Shown here one piece after another: positions 1 through 7,516 of a stretch of 64,000 nt of DNA. Numbering within the stretch: the stretch's first letter is position 1; each line of letters begins with the position of its first letter. This DNA comes from JBBDYH01 sp040901795 (GTDB lineage: Bacteria; Planctomycetota; Planctomycetia; Pirellulales; JALHPA01). A model generated the notes under the pieces. That model worked only from the letters and a program-made list of their open reading frames with translations. It did no database searches and was not told where the DNA came from. Made by a program: the position numbers and the translations under genes. The stretch spans positions 12,676-76,675 of the forward strand of contig JBBDYH010000142.1 in assembly GCA_040901795.1 (NCBI GenBank). Direction: 5' to 3'.

Positions 1-642
1 GACCTGGACTCCTCCCACGGCCGTCCGACCCCAAACCCCGACATTGCTGGTTGCCCCATTCAGTTGGGCGCTGGGAACTTCCAAAACGATCGCCGAAATG
101 TCGGCGCCCGCGAACGCATCGGCGCCGGTAAAGTTCAATCCATTGCGGAATCCAAAAAAGTCAAAGAAAAAGGGATCTTCGAACAGCGCGGCATGCACCA
201 TCCCACCGCCGACTACCGGGAGGTTCGTGAACGTGCCGCCCGCGGCGATGGGTACGCCGTTGCGACTTGCTGTGAGCGTCTGCAAGAGGCCCGTCGCCGG
301 AGTCGCCGGAGTAAACGTCGTCGTGTACGTCACATCGGCCATCGCATCGTTGTTGTTGTCGATCAAAAACTGGTATTCAACCGCCGGGTCGAAAGTCCGA
401 TCACTCACCGTGCCAAACGGGTTAAGTTGTCCCGCGAAGGGATTTACCGTCAGTACCAGCACGGTATTGGCGGGATTAGTAGGCGATTGGAAGGCGTAGA
501 CATCGTTCAGATCGCGCCCCCCTTGGCCCTGAACTTGTAACAGCGGAGCATCGAGATGATCCGCGGCTCGGGCCGCAGAAAAGGCCCCTGCAAGGCAAAC
601 CCAGAGGGCAAACTCCAGCGAGACACTCCGTCTGAAAATCAC
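1..642 (-). CDS. DUF4331 family secreted protein (5' part, runs off the left edge)
   Basis: The minus-strand frame is open from a GTG at 642 to the window edge, giving 214 codons of the N-terminal part. GGAGGG lies 4 nt before the GTG, a rather short spacing. Residues 1-27 form a signal peptide ending in an AARA-like cleavage region. They are followed by DHLDAPLLQVQ and then DLNDVYAFQSP, the characteristic start of the DUF4331 family (an Asp-His/Ser-His start, then a D-x-x-D-V-Y-A-F motif). The family is exported and of unknown function, often found in clusters of extracellular proteins. The C-terminal half lies outside the window, so completeness cannot be judged. The family call is by recognised motifs; no function is inferred. 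Confidence 0.8.
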   Translation of the reverse strand, partial: MIFRRSVSLEFALWVCLAGAFSAARAADHLDAPLLQVQGQGGRDLNDVYAFQSPTNPANTVLVLTVNPFAGQLNPFGTVSDRTFDPAVEYQFLIDNNNDAMADVTYTTTFTPATPATGLLQTLTASRNGVPIAAGGTFTNLPVVGGGMVHAALFEDPFFFDFFGFRNGLNFTGADAFAGADISAIVLEVPSAQLNGATSNVGVWGRTAVGGVQV

Positions 643-809
643 GTGACCCTCCGGGGATGGCTGGATTGAACCCACACGTATGGGCAGCTTGGCGAGGATA
701 CGCTATCACCTCTCTTGGCAGAAAGCAACGTTTTGGCGCGAAATTTTTTTGCGCCGCTCTCTTCGAAATCGTTCGGGCCGGACGTGGTTCAGCCGCAACG
801 CTTGAGAAT

Positions 810-3629
810 TTAACCTTTGTCCAACGGGCGGCGTGCCGAGCGCCTGACGACTTTGCTCACTTCTCGCAGCCACAAGACGGAGCTGGCTGCCACGGCACAT
901 CTTCCCCAATCGATCACGGTGAGACTGGTCGTTGAAAAGGCCTGCTGCAGAAACGGCACATGAATTACGGCCACATGCAGCGCAAGGGAAAACCCAACCG
1001 CGGTCCAAAGCCAGCGGTTGCGGAACAGACCGCGGAAGGCGCTGTGCTCGTCCGAGCGGGCGTTGAACACGTTAAAGAGCTGAAACATCATCAGCGTGGT
1101 GAAGGCCATCGTCTGCCCGTAGCGGATATCGCCTGTGCCTTCGATCAATCCCCCGGGCAGCGATGCATCCAGCACCAAGAGCGTGCCTGCCGCCATGATT
1201 ATCCCTACGAACGCGATGCCCATCCACATGCGCAGCGTAATCACTCCTTCGCCGCGCGGGCGTGGTGGTTGAGTCATCACGTCTGGGTCGGCCGGATCGA
1301 TGCCAAGCGCCATCGCGGGCGGGCCGTCGGTGACTAAATTGATCCACAGAATTTGCGTCGCCAAGAGCGGCAGCAAGACTCCGTCGGTGTCTTGCTGCAG
1401 GCCGATGAATCTGGCCAACAGCACGCCAAAAAACATGGTCAATACTTCGCCGATGTTGGAGGAGAGCAGATATCGCAGGAACTTGCGAATGTTGGCGAAG
1501 ATCGCGCGGCCTTCTTCGACGGCCGAGACGAGGGTCGCGAAGTTGTCATCGGTCAGCACCACGTCGGCGGCTTCTTTAGAGACATCGGTGCCTGTGATGC
1601 CCATCGCCACGCCGATGTCCGCGGTCTTAAGCGCCGGCGCGTCGTTCACGCCGTCGCCGGTCATCGCCACCGTGGCGCCCTGGCTGCGCAGCGCCTTCAC
1701 AATCCGCAGTTTGTGTTCGGGATTGACGCGGGCATAAACGGAAACCTCGCGAACTGTTTTCGCAAGTTCGTCGTCGGACATTTTTTGCAATTCAGCCCCA
1801 GTGACCGCCCGCCCATTGTTGCCAATGCCAAGTTCGGCCGCGATGACCGCCGCCGTTTTGGGATGATCGCCGGTAATCATCAGCGGCCGAATACCCGCGG
1901 CCTTGGAGCGTTTTACGGCTTGCTTTGCTTCCTGGCGGGGCGGATCAATCATTCCGATCAGACCCAGGAAGACGAGCTCCTGCTCGAGTTGATCGTTGAC
2001 TTCCTGGCGTTCCAGCGCGTCGGCGGACAGCGATCGCGCGGCAACGCCCAGTGTGCGCAGCGCCTGCGCGGCAAGGTCTTCGTTTGCCTGTAAGATCTCC
2101 GCGCGGCGCTCCGCGCTCAAAGGTCGTGTCTTCTCGCCCACCAGCTCCTGCACACAGCGCGCGACCAGCACGTCGGGGGCGCCCTTGGTAAAGACGAGCA
2201 ATCGCTCCTGCCGGTCGGCGTCGGTGTGCACCGTCGTCATCAACTTGCGCTCCGACGAGAAGGGGACTTCTCCGACGCGCTCGAAGCGCGCGTCGAGCGC
2301 CTTTTCCGCGAGCCCTGCTTTGTGCGCCGCCACCACGAGTGCGCCTTCGGTTGGATCTCCCTGCACCGTCCAGTGCCCATCGCGCTCTTGCAGCACGGAA
2401 TTATTGGCGCGATCGGCCGCCGTCAACGCCCGCTCGAGCTCCACGCGCAATGGGCCTTCCAGCGGCGCGCCGCCTGCAATCTGCACGTCCCCCTCGGGGC
2501 CATAGCCGGTGCCGCCGAGCTGCACGCGTCCGCTGGCGGTAACGACGGCCCGCACCGTCATCTCGTTCCTGGTCAACGTGCCTGTTTTGTCCGAAGCGAT
2601 GACGTCGGCCGAGCCCAGCGTCTCGACCGCCGCTAGATGGCGCACAATGGCCTTGCGCTGCGCCATCCGCTGCACGCCCAACGCCAGCACCGCGGTCACG
2701 ATCGCCGGCAAGCCTTCCGGCACCGCCGCGACGGCGAGCGCCACGCCCAAGATTAAAACATCAAACAGCGCCGAGAGCCCACGAACCTCTTCGACCAGAA
2801 TAATCGTCGCGATCATCACGACAGCGATGCCGATGACGATGCCGCCGAGTAGTTTTCCGACGCGATCAAGCGCGTGCTGCAGCGGCGTCGTCTCCTCAGG
2901 GGTCTCCTCCAACAAGCCGGCGATGCGTCCCATCTCGCTCTGCATGCCGGTCGCCGTGACCACCGCTCGGCCGCGCCCGTAAGTCGCCGCCGTCCCGCTG
3001 AAGACCATATTGTGGCGGTCGCCAAGCCCCACATCTTCGGCGATGGCGGCGGTATCTTTCGACACAGGCAGGCTTTCGCCCGTCAACGCCGCTTCCGCCG
3101 TTTGCAGCGCGGTCGATTGAACCAACCGCGCATCGGTGGGTAGGGTGTCTCCCTCCTCAATCAGAATGACGTCGCCAGGCACGAGTTCCGCCGCCGGAAC
3201 GCGCCGCTGCTGGCCATCGCGGATCACGGTAGCTTCGCTAGCCGCCATGGCGCGCAGCGCCGCCACCGCCGCTTCCGCCCGCGATTCCTGCACATACCCG
3301 AGCACGGCGTTGAACAGCACCACGCTGAAGATCGCGATGGCCTCGTACGGCAGCGCCGACGGCCGCTCGTAGAACCACAGTGCAGCGGAGATCGCCGTGG
3401 CGACCAACAGCAGAATCACCAGCACGTTCGAAAACTGGGCCAGAAACTTTCGCCACGCGGGCGTCGGCTCTTCTGCCGTCAACTCATTGCGACCATATCG
3501 CTGGAGCCGCGCCTGTGCTTCGGACTCTCCAAGACCGCGCTGCCCGTCCGTTTCCAGAGCGGCTAGTACGCCGTCAGCCGATAGATGGTAGGGCGGCGTT
3601 GTGTCGTTCTTGATCGTAGTCGCACTCAT
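810..3629 (-). CDS. P2-type cation-transporting ATPase (Ca2+-ATPase-like)
   Basis: 939 residues, full length for a P2 ATPase. The N-terminal cation-ATPase domain (about 15-75) is followed by an actuator domain with TGES at 183-186 and PEGLP in M4 at 304-308. The phosphorylation motif DKTGT has its acceptor at D347, MITGDHP sits near 585 and the hinge TGDGVNDAP at 657-665. M5 carries SSNIGEV and M6 carries NLVTDG. These supply the Glu, Asn and Asp equivalent to the single Ca2+ site conserved in SERCA/SPCA-type pumps, so Ca2+ or Mn2+ export is the best guess. Na+ transport cannot be excluded. Its ATG overlaps the stop of the upstream NDH-2 gene by 4 bp (ATGA), which implies translational coupling and one operon. 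Confidence 0.93.
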   Translation of the reverse strand: MSATTIKNDTTPPYHLSADGVLAALETDGQRGLGESEAQARLQRYGRNELTAEEPTPAWRKFLAQFSNVLVILLLVATAISAALWFYERPSALPYEAIAIFSVVLFNAVLGYVQESRAEAAVAALRAMAASEATVIRDGQQRRVPAAELVPGDVILIEEGDTLPTDARLVQSTALQTAEAALTGESLPVSKDTAAIAEDVGLGDRHNMVFSGTAATYGRGRAVVTATGMQSEMGRIAGLLEETPEETTPLQHALDRVGKLLGGIVIGIAVVMIATIILVEEVRGLSALFDVLILGVALAVAAVPEGLPAIVTAVLALGVQRMAQRKAIVRHLAAVETLGSADVIASDKTGTLTRNEMTVRAVVTASGRVQLGGTGYGPEGDVQIAGGAPLEGPLRVELERALTAADRANNSVLQERDGHWTVQGDPTEGALVVAAHKAGLAEKALDARFERVGEVPFSSERKLMTTVHTDADRQERLLVFTKGAPDVLVARCVQELVGEKTRPLSAERRAEILQANEDLAAQALRTLGVAARSLSADALERQEVNDQLEQELVFLGLIGMIDPPRQEAKQAVKRSKAAGIRPLMITGDHPKTAAVIAAELGIGNNGRAVTGAELQKMSDDELAKTVREVSVYARVNPEHKLRIVKALRSQGATVAMTGDGVNDAPALKTADIGVAMGITGTDVSKEAADVVLTDDNFATLVSAVEEGRAIFANIRKFLRYLLSSNIGEVLTMFFGVLLARFIGLQQDTDGVLLPLLATQILWINLVTDGPPAMALGIDPADPDVMTQPPRPRGEGVITLRMWMGIAFVGIIMAAGTLLVLDASLPGGLIEGTGDIRYGQTMAFTTLMMFQLFNVFNARSDEHSAFRGLFRNRWLWTAVGFSLALHVAVIHVPFLQQAFSTTSLTVIDWGRCAVAASSVLWLREVSKVVRRSARRPLDKG

Positions 3630-4999
3630 AAATCGGCCACCACGTTTGGTTCTCGGCTGGATCCACTTTCTGCGGCTGCCGTCGAAATACTAGTGGCCAC
3701 GAAATTGGCCGGGCGTGGGAGCTCGATTTCGAGCGGTCCGCCGCCAGTAATGAGCCGGGCGTCGCGCGCGTTGAGCAGCCAATTCCAGAACCAGCTCAAC
3801 AACACCTGAAGGCGATTGCGAAAGCCGATCAAGAACGCAATATGAATGCCGCCCCACACCAGCCAGGCCAAGAATCCACCAAATCTGAGCTTGCCGATGT
3901 GCGCCACGGCCTTGGCTTTGCCGATGACGGCCATGGAGCCCTTGTCTTTGTAGACAAATGGCCTGCGCTCCGTAGGCTTCGTGCTGCCGGTGACTTCCGC
4001 CGCAATCACCTGCCCGGCGTAGCGGCCCATCTGAATTCCGCCTTGCGCCACTCCGGGCACAGAGTGGCCAGTATCGGCAGATTTGGCCGCCGCCATGTCG
4101 CCCGTGACGAACACCTCCGGGTGGTATGGAATGGTCAGATCCGGCCCCACGATCACACGGCCGGCGCGATCGAGTGGCGCACCCAGTGACTTGCCGATTA
4201 CGTTGGCCCGCACACCGGCCGCCCAGAAAACGTTGCGCACGGGAGTGAATTCATCGCCAACGTATAGCCCCTCGGGCGTGATGTTCGTGACAATCGAATT
4301 CAGCCGCACTTCGACGCCCATCCGCTCCAAATCTCGCTTGGCACGCGCGCTCAGTTCCGCAGGAAACGCTGCCAGCAGCCGGTGGCCTCCTTCGAAGACG
4401 ATGACGCGCGTCGTCCGCGTGTCGATGTGCTTATAGTCTTTGGGAAGCGTTTGTCCCGCGATCTCCTTGATGGCCCCCGCGAGCTCGACGCCGGTCGGGC
4501 CGCCGCCGACAATGCCGAAGGTCAAGGCTGCGCGCCGCGCCTCGGCGCTGGCTTCGTATTCGGCCGATTCGAACGCTAGCAGGATTCGCCGCCGCATCTC
4601 CGTGGCATCTTCCAGACTTTTCAGTCCCGGCGCCATCGTGGCCCACTCGTCGTGCCCAAAGTACGAGTGCGTCGCGCCGGCAGCCAGAATGAGATAGTCG
4701 TACTCGACGTAACCCCCATGCACCAACAGCCGCCGCTTAGCCGGATCGACACCGATAACGTCAGCCAGCACGACCTGGCAGTTCCTTTGGCCACGCACGA
4801 TGGTACGGATCGGCGAGCTGATATCCGCCGGAGACAGCGACGCAGTGGCCACCTGATACAGCAACGGCTGAAACACATGGTGATTGCGGCGATCGATCAG
4901 CGTTACATCAACCGGCGCTCCCGCCAGCGCCTTCGCCGCCGCGATGCCCGCAAAACCGCCGCCGACGATGAACACCTTGGGTAGCCGGTTTGATTCCAT
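3626..4999 (-). CDS. Type II NADH dehydrogenase (NDH-2), FAD-dependent
   Basis: 457 residues from the ATG at 4999. An in-frame upstream start at 5044 would add 15 residues that are not part of the fold, so the internal Met, directly followed by the first Rossmann strand, is preferred. Motifs: FAD-binding GGGFAG at 13-18, a FQPLLYQVAT segment typical of NDH-2, NAD-binding GGGPTGVELAG at 165-175, and VFVTGDMA near the C-terminal third. The C-terminal part has an amphipathic/hydrophobic stretch (FLAWLVWGGIHIAFLIGF) typical of monotopic membrane attachment. The enzyme would oxidise NADH with quinone at the inner face of the membrane without pumping protons. It is the upstream gene of an operon with the P-type ATPase and is divergent from the VOC gene. 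Confidence 0.93.
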   Translation of the reverse strand: MESNRLPKVFIVGGGFAGIAAAKALAGAPVDVTLIDRRNHHVFQPLLYQVATASLSPADISSPIRTIVRGQRNCQVVLADVIGVDPAKRRLLVHGGYVEYDYLILAAGATHSYFGHDEWATMAPGLKSLEDATEMRRRILLAFESAEYEASAEARRAALTFGIVGGGPTGVELAGAIKEIAGQTLPKDYKHIDTRTTRVIVFEGGHRLLAAFPAELSARAKRDLERMGVEVRLNSIVTNITPEGLYVGDEFTPVRNVFWAAGVRANVIGKSLGAPLDRAGRVIVGPDLTIPYHPEVFVTGDMAAAKSADTGHSVPGVAQGGIQMGRYAGQVIAAEVTGSTKPTERRPFVYKDKGSMAVIGKAKAVAHIGKLRFGGFLAWLVWGGIHIAFLIGFRNRLQVLLSWFWNWLLNARDARLITGGGPLEIELPRPANFVATSISTAAAESGSSREPNVVADL

Positions 5000-5115
5000 G
5001 CAGGTCCTACCGCCCCTCGCCCGTGACACGCAGCACAGCGGCACAAAAAATGCCCGCCAGCGTTGCGCATCCCGTCCAATCGACGATTCGGCGCATTCTA
5101 TCGGAGCTGTAGGTT

Positions 5116-5640
5116 ATGGTCCAAAATGGAACTAACGACGACGACCTGTTCCGGGCGATCGATCCTCGCGTTCGCATTGGCCATGCGCACCTGAAGGTAG
5201 CCGACTTGGAGCGCGCCTTGGATTTCTACCGCGGCGTTCTCGGCTTTGAGTTGACACAGCGCTACGGGGCGCAGGCGGCTTTCCTGTCCGCAGGCGGATA
5301 CCACCATCACATCGGATTGAACACTTGGGAAAGCCTGGGTGGCTCAGCGCCGCCGCCGGGCACAACGGGACTCTACCACCTCGCCATTTTGTATCCAACG
5401 CGCGCGGCACTGGCCCACGCCATTCGCCGCGTATTGGCGGCGGGCATCCGGCTTGAAGGCGCAAGCGATCACGGCGTAAGCGAAGCGATTTACCTGCGCG
5501 AACCGGATGGCAACGGCCTGGAGTTGTATTGGGATCGCCCGCAAGAGCAGTGGCCGCGCACGCCCGACGGCCAGATTAACATGCAGACCTTGCCCCTCGA
5601 TCTCGACGATTTGCTGGCAAGTTCAGAGAGCGAGGGATGA
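5116..5640 (+). CDS. VOC-fold (glyoxalase/dioxygenase superfamily) protein
   Basis: 174 residues. There are two beta-alpha-beta-beta-beta units. The first runs GHAHLKVADLERALDFY at about 21-37 to HHHIGLNTW near 57-65, and the second from LYHLAILYPTR to EPDGNGLELYWDRP. Histidines in the first strand (GHAHL) and in YHLA, plus the Glu in GLELYWD, match the 2-His-1-Glu metal site of the vicinal oxygen chelate superfamily. Overall it resembles the CatE/YfiE-like catechol-2,3-dioxygenase-type subgroup, but the substrate is unknown and could equally be a glutathione or bacillithiol adduct. It is transcribed divergently from the NDH-2 gene across a 116-bp gap. Confidence 0.88.
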   Translation: MVQNGTNDDDLFRAIDPRVRIGHAHLKVADLERALDFYRGVLGFELTQRYGAQAAFLSAGGYHHHIGLNTWESLGGSAPPPGTTGLYHLAILYPTRAALAHAIRRVLAAGIRLEGASDHGVSEAIYLREPDGNGLELYWDRPQEQWPRTPDGQINMQTLPLDLDDLLASSESEG

Positions 5641-5713
5641 AACAGGAAGCACTGATATAGCCAGCGCATACGGCATCAGACGAGCCCCATCCGCGGAAAT
5701 TGCCATTTGTACG

Positions 5714-7516
5714 TCAAGTTGCCACACACAACGCCGTACGTCCCCGGCGGCGGCGGCCCGTAAGCCAAAGCGCGCCCGCCATCGCGGCAAGCAAAGCCAG
5801 CGTCGAAGGCTCCGGCACGGGTGCAATGGCGCTCGCTGCGGTGCTGCCTGCAACAGCGGCCATAAGTGGCGGCGCCGACGGATCGTAGAACGCGCCAAGC
5901 AGCGTCACGTCGTCGTCGTCCACAAAGCCGTTGTAGTCGAAGTCGCCTAACGCCCACGAGGGCTGCGGAACGCCAGGCGCATAGGTGGCGCTGACAATCG
6001 TCACGTCGTCGTCGTTGACAATGCCGTCAAGGTTGGCGTCGCCGGTCCGCGTGTAGGCCATCAGCAATGACGTGTCGTCGACCGACTGGCCGCGGAAGGT
6101 GCTGTAGGGGCCTAGAGGCAACGACGAGTTCTCGGCATAGCCGACGGAGCGCGCTTCCGGGTCGGTCGCCACAGCGGCGGCCGCGGCGCTGCTGGTGATG
6201 CCTTGACCGGTCCAGGCCGCGTCAAAGCCCGGTCCGCCGCGGCCGGTGAGGATCTGTTGGCGAACGGTGGCCATGGGGCTTGCGCCGGTGTAGTTAATGA
6301 TCGCGGCGTTGTTGGCCAGGTCGAGCTTCGCGGTCGGCGTGGCGTCACCGGCGATCGAGAGAGTGCCAAGCACCGATACGCCGGAGTTTGTGCCGTTGGT
6401 TGCCATGGCGACGGCGCCTCCATTGACCGACAAGCCGGCGGCGCGAATGTTGTTCACCGTCAGCGTACCGCCGCCAATCTTAGTCAAATTTCTGCCGCTG
6501 GCATTGAGCGAACCGGTCAGCGAAAGATTGCTGGCCGGGGGCGTGACGGTGATCGTCGTATTGTCCGCCAGTGTGACCGGCGCGGTGATTGTCTGACTCC
6601 CGCTGGCGACGTTGATTTGCGCATCGCCGCTCATGGCGTCTAGCGTAAGAATCTGTGGACCGGCGATCGTGTACGCGTTGGCGTTCTCGAAATCGAGGCG
6701 GCCGACGGCGATCGGGGCATCGACGGTCACCGTGTGCGGTGAAGTAATGACACTGCCCAGCACTGCTTGCGCACCCGTCCCATTGGGAACGCCGCTGGCC
6801 CAATTAGCCGACAGCGACCAGTTTCCGCCCGCATCGACGTTCCAAGTACCCACAGGCGTCTCAAGCACTGGAACGAATGTAAACTGATAGATCCCAGCAT
6901 CTGACCGAAAGCCTTGCGTTGCGAAGGGGCTTGAAGCATACAGGCCTGTTTGTATGCCGGGGACTTTATCTACGCTCGGTGAGGGAGATACCCCTTGCCA
7001 ACCGATCACATCGAGGACGAGATTTCCCTGGCTTGGATCATAGAGATAAGGAGTCACGCCTGCAGGACGGTCGCCATGATAGAATTCCCTCGGGCCAGGG
7101 CCTGGGCCAGCAACGTCCGCCACGGCGGTCACTGGCCCGCGGTACCAATGCTTGAAGTCCGAACCGAGGTTATCGTCAAAGCGCAAGCTCAGGTTGTCTG
7201 GTCCCCTTTGCGTGGTAGCCAGGCGGTACTCATTGTCTGGATAGTGGACCGTGAGCGGACCCGTCAGACTTTGATCCGGCCGGGAGTGGCTGTCTACGAG
7301 CCAGTGCGGTTTGTTGCCCAGCGCCGCGAAGTCCGCGGCGGGAAACACCTGCTGGTAGCGGAAAGGAGAGCAACAACCCTCGGCTGATCCGGCGCCCTCG
7401 ATGTGTTCGTAGGCACTGGGCGAAACAATCTTTATTTCCGCTGCCTGAGTGCTGCGGATGCCTGCCAGCGGCAGGAAAGAAGTGCCGATGGCGAGAAGTC
7501 GTAGTAGCTTGATCAT
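5714..7516 (-). CDS. PEP-CTERM exported protein with dockerin-like module (beta-sandwich type)
   Basis: 600 residues from the ATG at 7516 (an AAGGAA Shine-Dalgarno lies about 6 nt upstream). The ORF is open upstream, but that part is the leader duplicated before the neighbouring gene. Residues 1-25 form a signal peptide. Residues about 30-240 are a beta-rich domain of unknown type. Residues about 250-430 contain the GTWNVDAGGNWSL segment and Thr/Asn-rich beta-solenoid-like repeats. A double EF-hand module starts with GDANLDG at 492 and GDFDYNG follows about 33 residues later. VPEPS is at 567-571, then a hydrophobic segment and an Arg cluster: the PEP-CTERM export/anchor tail recognised by exosortase. 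The gene is coupled to the upstream pentapeptide gene by a 4-bp overlap. The C-terminal third is closely similar to those of the genes at 7513-9693 and 15337-17292. The ligand is unknown. Confidence 0.85.
   Translation of the reverse strand: MIKLLRLLAIGTSFLPLAGIRSTQAAEIKIVSPSAYEHIEGAGSAEGCCSPFRYQQVFPAADFAALGNKPHWLVDSHSRPDQSLTGPLTVHYPDNEYRLATTQRGPDNLSLRFDDNLGSDFKHWYRGPVTAVADVAGPGPGPREFYHGDRPAGVTPYLYDPSQGNLVLDVIGWQGVSPSPSVDKVPGIQTGLYASSPFATQGFRSDAGIYQFTFVPVLETPVGTWNVDAGGNWSLSANWASGVPNGTGAQAVLGSVITSPHTVTVDAPIAVGRLDFENANAYTIAGPQILTLDAMSGDAQINVASGSQTITAPVTLADNTTITVTPPASNLSLTGSLNASGRNLTKIGGGTLTVNNIRAAGLSVNGGAVAMATNGTNSGVSVLGTLSIAGDATPTAKLDLANNAAIINYTGASPMATVRQQILTGRGGPGFDAAWTGQGITSSAAAAAVATDPEARSVGYAENSSLPLGPYSTFRGQSVDDTSLLMAYTRTGDANLDGIVNDDDVTIVSATYAPGVPQPSWALGDFDYNGFVDDDDVTLLGAFYDPSAPPLMAAVAGSTAASAIAPVPEPSTLALLAAMAGALWLTGRRRRGRTALCVAT

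Noticed and set aside
1353..2093. 246-codon plus-strand frame opposite the P-type ATPase
   Set aside because: Reverse-strand shadow of a gene with complete catalytic motifs; its translation has no domain features.
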